DNA of 64,000 bases from Hyphomicrobium sp. CS1BSMeth3. GTDB taxonomy: Bacteria > Pseudomonadota > Alphaproteobacteria > Rhizobiales > Hyphomicrobiaceae. The stretch is taken from the NCBI RefSeq assembly GCF_900117415.1, contig NZ_FPEI01000006.1, positions 1,550,001-1,614,000 of the forward strand. The letters run 5' to 3'. Made by a program: the position numbers and the translations under genes. The notes beneath the pieces are model-generated. The model had not been told where the DNA came from and made no database searches. It was given only the letters and a program-made list of their open reading frames with translations. This document shows, one piece after another, positions 35,954 to 45,071 of the stretch (position 1 is its first letter; each line of letters begins with the position of its first letter).

Positions 35954-36832
35954 CTAGTTTGCCGGGGCGCGCGCCGGTTCCCGCTCAACCGATCGTCTCT
36001 GCCAGGGTGGCATGCGAACGCCGTCCGCAATAGGCCGCAACTCGGGCCAATCGACCGAGGTGTCGCTGTCGATGACCAGGTCCGCCAGTCGATCACACGC
36101 CGACAGCGTCTCGACACTCAGAGATTTGCCCGCCTCATCCGCATCGCGCCACGTATCCCAGGCCGAAACCTGGCAATTGGCGAGTGCCAGAAGATCGCGA
36201 TGCAGATTGACGTGGAGAAACCAGAGGCCGCCGGCATCTCCGTGGCCGAACTCCTCGGCATCGGCGACCTGCGAACGCGCGAGCCTCCAGGCCGCTGGAG
36301 CCGTCAGAAATGCACCATTCGGCAGCTTCGCGCAGTCGAACCCGATCCCGAGAGAGGCACGCTGCAGCCGGTCGATTTGCGCGTCGGCCATCGCCCATCT
36401 GCCCTCGTCGCCCTGCCAATACTCGCAGATCCAGTGATCGGCGTAGCGCCGCCCGGCGAAGTAGGTCGCGAAACCGCATCGGACGCGGGCTGGAATCCCA
36501 CGGTGCCGCAGCGTGCTGCAGAGCAGCAGCGCAAAATCGCGGCAGGTGCCGAACGGGCGCCGCAACGGCGGGCGCTCCGTCACCAGCGGGCCATCGAAGA
36601 GCCGCGCAACCTCCGCCAGCCGCTCCGCGACGGGCTTGGTATCGCGCGGCAACGGCGTCTCCGGCGGAATGCCGTACTTCGCTGCCCACGACGTATGCAC
36701 AATGAGGCCGGACAGCACATCGCACAGCGCCGGAAGCGCCGCAGGCAGCTCGTCGTAGAGACGAGCAAAGCCCGCGGGATCCGTCAGCGAGTCGTGCCTC
36801 GCATAGAATTGAAGTGCATCCGAAGTCATCAT
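35954..36832 (-). CDS. Transglutaminase-like cysteine protease-fold protein
   Basis: A 292-residue cytosolic protein with an intact transglutaminase-like triad: Cys97 in FGTCRDFALLLCSTLR, His133 in ADHWICEYW and Asp150 in MADAQID. There is no signal peptide. The C-terminal part (about 175-290) is not a domain I recognise. Bacterial members may act as peptidases, amidases or cross-linkers; the substrate is unknown. It lies between ilvB and the GST gene with short spacers (60 and 10 bp), so it is expected to be expressed with the acetolactate synthase genes. Confidence 0.82.
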   Translation of the reverse strand: MMTSDALQFYARHDSLTDPAGFARLYDELPAALPALCDVLSGLIVHTSWAAKYGIPPETPLPRDTKPVAERLAEVARLFDGPLVTERPPLRRPFGTCRDFALLLCSTLRHRGIPARVRCGFATYFAGRRYADHWICEYWQGDEGRWAMADAQIDRLQRASLGIGFDCAKLPNGAFLTAPAAWRLARSQVADAEEFGHGDAGGLWFLHVNLHRDLLALANCQVSAWDTWRDADEAGKSLSVETLSACDRLADLVIDSDTSVDWPELRPIADGVRMPPWQRRSVEREPARAPAN

Positions 36833-36892
36833 GACGTCCGCCGACGGCGTGTGCGCAAACTGGTCGCGAATTGCGGGCCTTCTCCGACCCGC

Positions 36893-38668
36893 CTACACCA
36901 GCACCTTGCCTTCCTTGCCGATGGCCTTGTCGATCTCCTCTGCCGAGACATCCTCACCGAGCAGCATCTGGTTGTGCGCCTTGCCCGAGGGGATCATCGG
37001 GAAGCAGTTGGCGAGCGCCGCGACACGGCAGTCGAAGATCACCGGCTTGTCCTTCACGGCCAGCATGGCCTTGATCGCGTCATCGAGGTCCGCGGGATGA
37101 TCGCAGCGCATGCCGACGCCGCCGTAGGCCTCCGCGAGCTTGACGAAATCGGGGAGCGCCTCGGTGTAGCTCTCCGAGTAGCGGTTGCCGTGCAGGAGCT
37201 GCTGCCACTGGCGCACCATGCCCATGTACTGGTTGTTGAGGATGAAGATCTTGACGGGCAGGCGGTACTGCACGGCCGTCGACATCTCCTGGATGTTCAT
37301 GAGGATCGAGGCATCGCCCGCGACATCGATGACGAGCGACTTCGGATGCGCGATCTGCGCGCCGATCGCAGCCGGCAGGCCATAGCCCATGGTGCCGAGG
37401 CCGCCGCTGGTCAGCCACCGGTTCGGCTCGTCGAACTTCAGGAACTGCGCCGCCCACATCTGATGCTGGCCGACCTCGGTCGAGATGTAGGTATCACGGT
37501 CCTTGATGTGCGCCTGCAGCCGCTCGAGCGCGTACTGCGGCATGATCACGTCGCTCGATGCCTTGTACTTGAGGCAGTTGACGGCGCGCCACTGGTCGAT
37601 CTGCTTCCACCAGCCCTTGAGCGCGCTCTTCTCCGGCGACGAGGCGAGGCCGCGCCACGCGCGGATCATGTCCTCGAGCACGTACGCGCAATCGCCGACG
37701 ATCGGCACATCGACCTTGATGTTCTTGTTGATCGAGGAAGGATCGATGTCGATGTGAACCTTGCGGCTGCCGGGCGAGAAGGCGTCCGTGCGTCCCGTGA
37801 TGCGGTCGTCGAAGCGGGCGCCGATGTTGATCAGCAGGTCGCAGTCGTGCATGGCCATGTTGGCCTCGTACGTGCCGTGCATCCCGAGCATGCCGAGCCA
37901 CTGCTTGTCGGAGGCCGGATAGGCGCCGAGGCCCATCAGCGTCGACGTGATGGGGAAGCCCGTCTGGCGGACGAGCTCGCGCAGGAGCTGGCTCGCCTTG
38001 GGACCCGAGTTGATGACGCCGCCGCCCGTGTAGAAGATGGGCTTCCTGGCGCTCGCCATCAGCTCCACCGCGCGCTGGATCAACGGCTGGTCGCCCTTGA
38101 GCTTGGGGCGGTAGCTCTTGTGTGCGATCGCCGTGTTCGACGGCGTGACGTAGGTGCCCGTCGCGAACTGCACGTCCTTGGGGATGTCGACGACGACCGG
38201 ACCGGGGCGGCCGCTCTTGGCGATGTAGAAGGCCTCGTGCAGGACGCGCGCGAGGTCATTGACGTCCTTGACCAGCCAGTTGTGCTTGGTGCAGGGGCGC
38301 GTGATGCCGATCGTGTCGCACTCCTGGAAGGCGTCGTTGCCGATGAGATGCGTCGGCACCTGCCCCGTGAGGCAGACGACGGGGATCGAATCCATGAGCG
38401 CATCGGTCAGACCGGTGACGGCATTGGTCGCACCCGGCCCCGAGGTCACGAGCACGACACCGACCTTGCCGGTCGAGCGGGCATAGCCTTCCGCCGCGTG
38501 CACAGCCCCGCCCTCCTGGCGGACCAGCACGTGCTTGACCTTCTCCTGCTGGAAAATCTCGTCGTAGATCGGCAGCACGGCGCCACCGGGATAGCCGAAA
38601 ACGAACTCGACGCCCTGGTCAGCCAGAACCTTGATCACCATCTCGGCGCCGGTCATCGTGCGTGCCAT
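36893..38668 (-). CDS. ilvB: Acetolactate synthase large (catalytic) subunit
   Basis: A 591-residue thiamine-diphosphate enzyme that condenses pyruvate with pyruvate or 2-oxobutyrate. ATG 38668 has AAGGGG at good spacing and begins MARTMTGAEMVIKVLADQGV. The catalytic Glu is in RQEGGAVHAAEGYAR (about residues 47-61). The ThDP/Mg site is VAGDASILMN followed by ILNNQYMGM near residues 450-485. FAD-fold segments in the middle domain are complete. The frame continues upstream in phase without a stop (to 38749) but lacks a better start. It heads a run ending with ilvH, separated from it by two unrelated genes. Confidence 0.95.
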   Translation of the reverse strand: MARTMTGAEMVIKVLADQGVEFVFGYPGGAVLPIYDEIFQQEKVKHVLVRQEGGAVHAAEGYARSTGKVGVVLVTSGPGATNAVTGLTDALMDSIPVVCLTGQVPTHLIGNDAFQECDTIGITRPCTKHNWLVKDVNDLARVLHEAFYIAKSGRPGPVVVDIPKDVQFATGTYVTPSNTAIAHKSYRPKLKGDQPLIQRAVELMASARKPIFYTGGGVINSGPKASQLLRELVRQTGFPITSTLMGLGAYPASDKQWLGMLGMHGTYEANMAMHDCDLLINIGARFDDRITGRTDAFSPGSRKVHIDIDPSSINKNIKVDVPIVGDCAYVLEDMIRAWRGLASSPEKSALKGWWKQIDQWRAVNCLKYKASSDVIMPQYALERLQAHIKDRDTYISTEVGQHQMWAAQFLKFDEPNRWLTSGGLGTMGYGLPAAIGAQIAHPKSLVIDVAGDASILMNIQEMSTAVQYRLPVKIFILNNQYMGMVRQWQQLLHGNRYSESYTEALPDFVKLAEAYGGVGMRCDHPADLDDAIKAMLAVKDKPVIFDCRVAALANCFPMIPSGKAHNQMLLGEDVSAEEIDKAIGKEGKVLV

Positions 38669-38710
38669 GGGATACCCCTTTTTCAACAGGAAGGCGCACT
38701 GCATCGGGAC

Positions 38711-38734
38711 CGCGCCAGCCAACCGGCCGGCGCG
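38711..38734 (-). promoter_or_regulatory. GC-rich hairpin in the ilvB 5' leader
   Basis: A 10-bp stem with one G-U position and a four-base loop (GGTT on the minus strand) lies about 43-66 nt upstream of the ilvB ATG. No T tract follows and there is no separate short ORF with a stop, so it is not a classical ilv attenuator. It may affect translation or be incidental. Confidence 0.3.
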
Positions 38735-38837
38735 CGCAAGCAGGCACACTTCGGATATGGGCGGTGTTTGATCTCAACCCACGACCGGGTCAAGCAATTT
38801 CCACTTATGTGGCGCAGATGGAGCTAAAATAGTCCGA

Positions 38838-39713
38838 TTATTGCAGCGATGTAGATTTCCACGCAATCATATTACGTCGAAGCCAGATCTCCTGCCGTTT
38901 CACGTACTGGCGCGTCTCGAGCTTGCCGGCCTCGACTGCGGCATCCAATGTCATTTTCCCACGGAGGTAGGCGAGCAGCGGGCGCAGACCATGGGCCCGG
39001 GCGGCCGGAAGCTCCGGGTCGAGGTCGAGCGCCGCGATCGCCCGTGCCTCCTCCAGCGCCCCCGCGGCCATCATGGCGTCGAACCGGGTGTCCACCCGGC
39101 GCCGGACCTCCTCCCGGGAACGGCTGACGACATAGCACTCGGCTTCATGCTCGCGGATGAGGGGCGTCCCCGGGCGCCGCTGCCATTCGGCAAGCGACAC
39201 GCTCGTGCTGTCGATAACCTCGAGCGCGCGCACAATGCGTTGCGTATCCCCCGGATCGAGCCGCACCGCCATCTCGGGATCGCGCACGGCGAGCACCTTG
39301 TGCAGCTCGGGAGCTGTGCGAACACCCGCCTCGCGCCGCCAATGGGCGCGGATCTCGGGCGCGACCGACGGGATCGGCGCAAGGCCTTCCAACAGCGCCT
39401 TGAAGTAGAGCCCAGTACCTCCGACGATGATCGGCCGGTAGCCGGCCCCCGCGCACCACGCCAGGGCCCCTGCCACGTCATCGAGCCAGCGCCCCACCGA
39501 GTAGGCATCGCGCACGCTGACGTGCCCGAAAAGGCGGTGCGGCGCGCGCGCTTCCTCCTCCGGCGTCGGTCGCGCGGTCAGAATGCGCAGCTCACGATAG
39601 ACCTGCATGGAATCGGCATTGAGGACAGCGCCGCCGTATCGCTCAGCCATTTCGAGCGCCAGCGCTGACTTCCCCGAGGCTGTCGGCCCCGCGATCAGGA
39701 TCGGTACGGGCAT
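38838..39713 (-). CDS. miaA: tRNA dimethylallyltransferase MiaA
   Basis: A 291-residue enzyme that adds the dimethylallyl group to A37 of tRNAs reading UNN codons. The P-loop GPTASGKS is at residues 9-16, the DSMQVYRELRI motif near 34-44, and GGTGLYFKALLEG near 98-110. The C-terminal ETRQYVKRQEIWLRR motif is present. ATG 39713. It lies 5 bp after ruvX and 169 bp before ilvB. The order miaA then ilvB is common in Rhizobiales. Confidence 0.95.
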   Translation of the reverse strand: MPVPILIAGPTASGKSALALEMAERYGGAVLNADSMQVYRELRILTARPTPEEEARAPHRLFGHVSVRDAYSVGRWLDDVAGALAWCAGAGYRPIIVGGTGLYFKALLEGLAPIPSVAPEIRAHWRREAGVRTAPELHKVLAVRDPEMAVRLDPGDTQRIVRALEVIDSTSVSLAEWQRRPGTPLIREHEAECYVVSRSREEVRRRVDTRFDAMMAAGALEEARAIAALDLDPELPAARAHGLRPLLAYLRGKMTLDAAVEAGKLETRQYVKRQEIWLRRNMIAWKSTSLQ

Positions 39714-39718
39714 CGCGA

Positions 39719-40261
39719 CTATTCCTCGGGCCGCGCCTTCTCGATGATGCGCATCCGATCCAGCGCCCCTTGAAGAATGAGCGTCGCGGCCATCTTGTCG
39801 ATGACCTCGGCGCGGCGCTTGCGCGAGGCATCGGCCTCGATCAACAGGCGCTCGGCTTCGGCGGTCGTCAGGCGCTCATCCCACATGAGAATGGGCACAC
39901 CGGCCAGCGGGCCGATCAGGCGAGCGAACGAGCGCGAGGCCTGCGCGCGAGGCCCCACCGATCCGTCGAGGCCGATCGGCAGACCAATCACGAGACCAGC
40001 AACCTTGTGCTCCCGCACGAGCGCGACGAGGCGCTCGGCATCGGCTTTGAACTTGGTGCGCCGGATGGTCTCGAGACCACTCGCGATCGTGCGGGAGAGA
40101 TCCGAAAGCGCGAGCCCCAGTGTCTTCGTGCCGACGTCGATGCCGATCAGCCGCGCCGCGCGCGGCAGCGTTGCGGCAAAGGCTTCCACATCGAGAATCT
40201 CCGCACGCAGCATATCGGCTTTCACGCAAGCGTCAGCGGCGGGGGGTTTATCGCTTGTCAT
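39719..40261 (-). CDS. ruvX: RuvX/YqgF-type putative pre-16S rRNA nuclease (Holliday-junction resolvase fold)
   Basis: A 180-residue RNase H-fold protein. The catalytic Asp42 is in LIGIDVGTKTLGLALSD, and the second acidic site is in MWDERLTTAEAERLL (about 120-135). The final helix carries DKMAATLILQGALD. The N-terminal 38 residues precede the domain; ATG 40261 is chosen because upstream text is not protein-like. The family processes the 5' end of 16S rRNA (YqgF) or may resolve junctions. It starts the minus-strand ruvX-miaA pair and is divergent from the UPF0173 gene. Confidence 0.92.
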   Translation of the reverse strand: MTSDKPPAADACVKADMLRAEILDVEAFAATLPRAARLIGIDVGTKTLGLALSDLSRTIASGLETIRRTKFKADAERLVALVREHKVAGLVIGLPIGLDGSVGPRAQASRSFARLIGPLAGVPILMWDERLTTAEAERLLIEADASRKRRAEVIDKMAATLILQGALDRMRIIEKARPEE

Positions 40262-40425
40262 TCGGGCCTTATACCTGCACTTCAACCGGTGCGACAGGCC
40301 CTTGGCCATAGCCTCCAGGCCAGTGTCCCGATCGCGAAGTGCTGGCGGACTTCGCAATCACCACACGAGCCGGAACCCGACAAAGCGGCCCCCGATGGAC
40401 CGCCCTCAAAGGAGTGAATGCCCCA

Positions 40426-41118
40426 ATGAAGATCACCTGGTTCGGACATTCCTGCTTCCGCATCGAAACCGGCGGCAGTGTGCTGTTGATCGACCCGTTC
40501 CTGAAGGGCAATCCCACGTTCGAGAAATCCGGCATAGCCTGGGAAAAGGCCGTCGACGGCGTGACCCATGTGGCGATCACGCACGGCCATGACGACCACA
40601 TCGGCGACGCCGCCGAGATCAGCAAGCGCAATGGCGCGCCGCTCTTCGCCAACTACGAGCTGGCGTTGCATATCGGCTCGAAGGGTGCGGAGAAACTCCA
40701 GCCGATGAATACGGGCGGCACCGTCGCCGTCGATGATTTCGAGCTGACGCTCGTCGATGCGCTGCATTCCTCCTCGAGCGGCGGCGTCTATCTCGGCAAC
40801 CCCAATGGCATTGTCGTCACCGCCAAGGAAGGCAAGACCCTCTACCACATGGGTGATACCGAGATGTTCGGCGGCATGAGCCTGATCGCCGAGTTCCACA
40901 AGCCCGACATCGGCATCGTGCCGATCGGCGACCGGTTCACCATGGGTGGCAAGCGCGCCGCCTTCGCCTGCAAGAAATTCTTCTCGTTCAAGACGGTCCT
41001 GCCCTGCCACTACGGCACGTTCCCCGGGATGCTCGATCCCGATGCCTCGAAGTTCGTCGAGGCCATGAGCGGACACAACGTCAAGGCCCCGAAGGTCGGC
41101 GAGACCGTGACGGCCTGA
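40426..41118 (+). CDS. UPF0173 metal-dependent hydrolase (metallo-beta-lactamase fold)
   Basis: A 230-residue cytosolic protein. ATG 40426 begins MKITWFGHSCFRIETGGS, the typical UPF0173 start. The metal motif HxHxDH is H53-G-H55-D-D57-H58 in ITHGHDDHIGD. Later ligands are in YHMGDTEMF (Asp about 144) and PCHYGTFP (His near 200). AAGGAG lies 11 bases upstream. The true substrate of this widespread family is not known. It stands divergent from ruvX and 85 bp before the next gene. Confidence 0.9.
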   Translation: MKITWFGHSCFRIETGGSVLLIDPFLKGNPTFEKSGIAWEKAVDGVTHVAITHGHDDHIGDAAEISKRNGAPLFANYELALHIGSKGAEKLQPMNTGGTVAVDDFELTLVDALHSSSSGGVYLGNPNGIVVTAKEGKTLYHMGDTEMFGGMSLIAEFHKPDIGIVPIGDRFTMGGKRAAFACKKFFSFKTVLPCHYGTFPGMLDPDASKFVEAMSGHNVKAPKVGETVTA

Positions 41119-41203
41119 CGAAAGCCATCTATGTGAATCACCAACAAGCGGCGCGGGACGGCCAGGGGGCCGGTCGCGCCGCGAACTTTCGGAGCTGGTG
41201 ACG

Positions 41204-43555
41204 ATGCAGGACAAGGGTGTCGAGAACAGCGGTTCCGCGATCGCCGATGGGCCGTCGTCGTCACCCGCGCCGAGCTCCGCGGTGCCGGCAGCACTCGCCG
41301 GTCCGCCGACACTTTGGCTCTTCACGCTGACGACGTTCGTCTCAGCGCTGCTCCTGTTCTCGATCCAGCCCATGTTTGCGAAGATGGTGCTGCCGGTGCT
41401 CGGCGGCTCGCCGTCAGTGTGGGCCGTGGCGCTCTGCTTCTTCCAAGGCGCGCTGCTCGCCGGCTACTGCTACGCCCATCTCGTCATCCGCCTCATTGGC
41501 GCGCGCGCGAGCGGCTTCGTCCATCTGGCGGTGTGCCTGCTTGCCTTCGTCGTGCTCCCGATCGGCCTGCCGGCAGGATGGTCGGAGCCACCGACTGGCG
41601 AGCCTTACTTCTGGCAGCTCGGCCTCTTCACGGTGGCGGTCGGCTTGCCGTTCTTCGCCGTTGCCGCGAACGCACCGCTGCTGCAGGCCTGGTTCGCCGC
41701 TACGGGGCACCCGCACGGCCGCGATCCCTACTTTCTCTATGCCGCGAGCAATCTCGGCAGCCTCATTGCACTGCTGAGCTATCCCGTGCTACTCGAGCCG
41801 GCCTTCGGCCTCAAGGCGCTCAGCGGCATTTGGACGATCGGCTTCCTAGTGCTCGTCGCGCTGCTCGCCGTCTCTTATGCGGCCGTTCGACTGGGTAGCG
41901 CGCCGCAGGCCGCGACTGCCGCTGAGCCTTCCGCTGCCGATGCCGGGCCGCCGCCCACCTGGTCCGCGCGCCTCTCCTGGGTGGGGCTCGCTCTCGTGCC
42001 CTCGGCGCTGCTCACCGCATTCACCACCCATGTCTCGACGGACGTCGCCTCCGCACCGCTGATCTGGGTGCTGCCGCTCTCGCTCTATCTGCTGACGTTC
42101 GTCCTCGTGTTCCGCGAGCGCTCGCTCATTCCCATGCCGATCCTGCTCGCGGCACATCTGGCCTCCGTGATTTTCGCGCTGCTCGTGCTTTCGCAGACGG
42201 TCAGAGAAGGCTGGTTCCTGACCGCCGGCGCCGGCGTCGCAGTGTTTTTCACCTCGGCTATGGTCGCGCACCGCACGCTCTACGAAGCGCGCCCGAGCGC
42301 TGCCTATCTCACTGAGTTCTATCTGTGGATGTCGCTCGGCGGCGTGCTCGGCGGTCTCTTTGCAGCGCTGATTGCGCCGAAGATCTTCTCGGAGATCTTC
42401 GAGTATCCGCTGCTGCTCGCCCTCTCCATGGCCTGCCGCCCGCGTGCGCTCTCCCTCTCGCTCAAGGACCGCGACGAGCTACTGGTCATGTGGCTGCTGA
42501 TCGCCACCGGCATCCTGGCCCTGATCTGGATCCCTTGGATGGGCACGACGTTCGGCATCGACTATGGCACGTACGGCATGACTGCCGTCCTGGTCGCTCT
42601 GTTCGCCATCGGCGTGCTGTTGTTCTGGAAATGGCCGCCGCGCCAGCTCGTCATGGCGCTCATGATGTTCGCGGCGATCGCCATGTATCCGTCGGGCGTC
42701 AAGCGTGGTGAGGCCGAGCGCAGCTACTTCGGCGTCTATCGGGTCGGCTCGGCGGGCGACTTCAACATCCTCATGCACGGCACAACGCTGCACGGTGCCC
42801 AGCGCGTGCGCGATGACAAGGGCGACGAGATCAACGAGCGCCCCGTCCCCGGGACGTACTACTACCCCAAGAGCCCGATGGCGCAGTCCGTGCGCATCAT
42901 CAGCGAGGCGCTCGCGAAAACAGCACCTGCCGGCTCGGAAGCGCGCGGGCGCTATGGCGTGATCGGCCTGGGCGCGGGCTCGCTCTCCTGTCTCTCCAAA
43001 CCGGGCGAGCAGTGGCGCTTCTTCGAGATCGATCCGCTGATGGTCTCGATCGCCACGAACCCGGAGAACTTCTCGTTCCTGTCGCGCTGCCAGCCCAATC
43101 CTGATGTGCAGCTCGGCGATGCCCGCCTGACCATGGCCAAGGAGCCCGACGGCAGCTTCGACCTCATTATCGTCGATGCCTTCTCGTCCGATGCCGTGCC
43201 GGTCCATCTGATGACCGCGGAGGCGCTGAGCCTATTCCTCTCCAAGATCAAGCCGACCGGCGCGTTCGTGCTGCATGTCTCGAACCGCTATCTCGATCTC
43301 GACGGTGTCGCCGCCGCGACCCTGCCGCTCGTGAAAGGCGCCAAGGGCGTGATCATCTCCGATGATGCGGCGGACGGCAGCTATGCCCAGACGAGCTCGA
43401 CAGTCGTGGTCGTGGCCAAGAGCGACGAGGTTCTTGCGCCCTTCCGCGAGCTGGAGACGGTCATCGAGCTGGATCCGCGCGGTCTCAAGCCCTGGACGGA
43501 CGACTTCTCCGACATCATCGGGCCGTTCCGCTCGAAGCTGAGCCTCAAGTACTGA
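41204..43555 (+). CDS. Membrane-fused spermidine-synthase-like protein (MFS-like N-domain)
   Basis: A 783-residue fusion. Residues about 35-490 form many hydrophobic helices (TLWLFTLTTFVSALLLFSIQPMFAKMVLPVLGG is typical of the family; about 12-14 helices). The C-terminal 280 residues resemble a spermidine synthase or methyltransferase fold, with GVIGLGAGSLSCL (about 585-597) as the nucleotide-binding loop and VDAFSSDAVPVHL (about 655-667) in place of the classical catalytic DxxD. Hence aminopropyl transfer is unproven. ATG 41204 has GGAG nine bases upstream; GTG 41198 is an alternative. It converges with pdxH. Confidence 0.85.
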   Translation: MQDKGVENSGSAIADGPSSSPAPSSAVPAALAGPPTLWLFTLTTFVSALLLFSIQPMFAKMVLPVLGGSPSVWAVALCFFQGALLAGYCYAHLVIRLIGARASGFVHLAVCLLAFVVLPIGLPAGWSEPPTGEPYFWQLGLFTVAVGLPFFAVAANAPLLQAWFAATGHPHGRDPYFLYAASNLGSLIALLSYPVLLEPAFGLKALSGIWTIGFLVLVALLAVSYAAVRLGSAPQAATAAEPSAADAGPPPTWSARLSWVGLALVPSALLTAFTTHVSTDVASAPLIWVLPLSLYLLTFVLVFRERSLIPMPILLAAHLASVIFALLVLSQTVREGWFLTAGAGVAVFFTSAMVAHRTLYEARPSAAYLTEFYLWMSLGGVLGGLFAALIAPKIFSEIFEYPLLLALSMACRPRALSLSLKDRDELLVMWLLIATGILALIWIPWMGTTFGIDYGTYGMTAVLVALFAIGVLLFWKWPPRQLVMALMMFAAIAMYPSGVKRGEAERSYFGVYRVGSAGDFNILMHGTTLHGAQRVRDDKGDEINERPVPGTYYYPKSPMAQSVRIISEALAKTAPAGSEARGRYGVIGLGAGSLSCLSKPGEQWRFFEIDPLMVSIATNPENFSFLSRCQPNPDVQLGDARLTMAKEPDGSFDLIIVDAFSSDAVPVHLMTAEALSLFLSKIKPTGAFVLHVSNRYLDLDGVAAATLPLVKGAKGVIISDDAADGSYAQTSSTVVVVAKSDEVLAPFRELETVIELDPRGLKPWTDDFSDIIGPFRSKLSLKY

Positions 43556-43582
43556 GCGTCCTCTCCCCGCGGGGGGGCACCC

Positions 43583-44230
43583 TCACGGATAGAGGCGCTG
43601 CTTCTCCCAGGGCTTGCCGGGATCGGCACGGCGGAACACCAGCCGGTCGTGCAGCCGGAAGGGTCGGTCGTGCCAGAACTCGATCTCGAGCGGCACGATG
43701 CGGAAGCCCGACCAGTGCGGCGGGCGCGGAATCTCGCCGATCGGATAGCGCGCGGTCGTGGCCGCTACCGCCTTCTCGAGGGCGAAGCGGCTCTCGAGCG
43801 GCCGCGACTGGGCACTCGCCCAGGCCCCGAGCCGGCTGCCCCGTGCCCGCGTCGCGTAATAGGCGTCCGCCTCAGCGCCGCTCACGGCCGAGACGAGGCC
43901 GCGCACCCGCACCTGCCGCCTGAGGCTCTTCCAGTGGAAGCAAAGGGCCGCCTTGGACGTCGCCGCGAGCTCACGCCCCTTGGCGCTCTCCAGGTTCGTG
44001 TAGAAAACAAATCCGCGATGTGTTGCATCAGCGCCATCAACGCCCTTGAGCAGGACCATGCGGACATTGGGGAGGCCCTCGGGGTCGACGGTCGCGAGCG
44101 CCATGGCATTCGGATCGTTCGGCTCGCGCCCTTCGGCCTCGCCAAGCCATTGCGCGAACAGCGCAAATGGCTCGTCCGCGGCGGTGAAATCGCCGGCGGC
44201 CGCCGGGCTCTCCTTGTTGGTTTCGGACAT
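43583..44230 (-). CDS. pdxH: Pyridoxamine 5'-phosphate oxidase
   Basis: A 215-residue FMN enzyme that oxidises PNP or PMP to pyridoxal phosphate. FMN-binding segments are [28 protein letters not shown] and [14 protein letters not shown]. The C-terminal PNPOx dimer motif is [34 protein letters not shown] 44230 ([14 protein letters not shown]) gives the normal length. It is divergent from the surface-antigen-like gene, an arrangement seen in many Rhizobiales. Confidence 0.95.
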   Translation of the reverse strand: MSETNKESPAAAGDFTAADEPFALFAQWLGEAEGREPNDPNAMALATVDPEGLPNVRMVLLKGVDGADATHRGFVFYTNLESAKGRELAATSKAALCFHWKSLRRQVRVRGLVSAVSGAEADAYYATRARGSRLGAWASAQSRPLESRFALEKAVAATTARYPIGEIPRPPHWSGFRIVPLEIEFWHDRPFRLHDRLVFRRADPGKPWEKQRLYP

Positions 44231-44384
44231 CGCGCTCAGCCTATCCTGCCCACGACAGCGGGGCGAAATTTCCACAGTGAATGCGGCACGGACATCAACG
44301 CCGCCTTAACCAAGACACGTCAAGCTGCCACAGTCTTTCCGTTTGCACGGATCGCTTGCGTAACCTCTAGTCGAGTTCCGTACC

Positions 44385-44864
44385 ATGCGTCCATTCCCAG
44401 GCCCGTTGGCCTTCGCGCTGGGGCTATTGTCGAGCGCCCTGCTCGGCAGCTTTCTATTCCTGGCCGCTCCCCTCGTTCACGCGACGGACAAAGCGCCGCC
44501 CAAGACGCCCGACGCGGCGACCTGCACCTGCCCCGAGACCGAGAACGCGAAGCCCTGGCCGCGGCCCAAGTTTGCCGACGCCATGCCGGCCGATGCCTTC
44601 CCGAGGCTCGATACGGGCGACGAGGTAGCTACCCTCGAAGCCCTGCACCTTGCTCTGAGCGAGCTTGGCGACGGATCCTCCTACGTCTGGCACCGGCGCA
44701 ATGGCCGCCTCTCCGGCATCATCAGCCCGACGGTCTCCTTCAAGGATGCCGAGGGGCGCGTCTGCCGCCACATCACCATGAGCCTCAGTGCCGGCAAGCA
44801 CTCGGCCCGCACGGAAGGCATTGCCTGCCGCATGGCCGACAGGTCCTGGCGTCTCGAAGGCTGA
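44385..44864 (+). CDS. Surface-antigen-like (RT0821/Lpp0805-type) exported protein
   Basis: A 159-residue exported protein with a signal peptide in the first 33 residues (cleavage near VHA). The C-terminal half carries the family pattern: a Trp (SSYVWHRRNGRLSGIISP), then a Cys pair in GRVCRHITMSL and EGIACRMADRSWRL. An additional CTCP at about residues 47-50 is in the variable part. The domain is common in outer-membrane lipoproteins of alphaproteobacteria; its function is not established. It is divergent from pdxH. Confidence 0.8.
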   Translation: MRPFPGPLAFALGLLSSALLGSFLFLAAPLVHATDKAPPKTPDAATCTCPETENAKPWPRPKFADAMPADAFPRLDTGDEVATLEALHLALSELGDGSSYVWHRRNGRLSGIISPTVSFKDAEGRVCRHITMSLSAGKHSARTEGIACRMADRSWRLEG

Positions 44865-45071
44865 GCGCGCTCGGCACATCTGTCTGATCTGCATCTCGTC
44901 CCGCTGGCGCCTCAGGCCAGCGCTGCTATTCTCGTCTTCCGTCGGCCCGCTGAGTAGCCAATCACTGACCGGACTGATGCAGCACGCGCATGGCCGCCCG
45001 CGCCATAGCGAGAGGCAGGGCTGCGCCTCCTTGAAGCGGGCAGGGGCGGAAAAGAGCAAAGCGAGGCTGGC

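Noticed and set aside
38669..38749. In-frame Leu/Val-containing text upstream of ilvB as an attenuator leader peptide
   Set aside because: It runs into ilvB with no stop codon and no T-tract terminator follows, so it is neither a separate leader nor a likely N-terminus.
36200..38827. 875-codon plus-strand open frame opposite ilvB and the transglutaminase-like gene
   Set aside because: It has no domain and is rich in Arg, His and Asp; it mirrors the codon bias of ilvB on the other strand.
43559..43585. CCTCTCCCCGC...GGGGGG as a third copy of the REP-like palindrome
   Set aside because: Only a short C-run followed by a G-run is shared; there is no full stem or tail.
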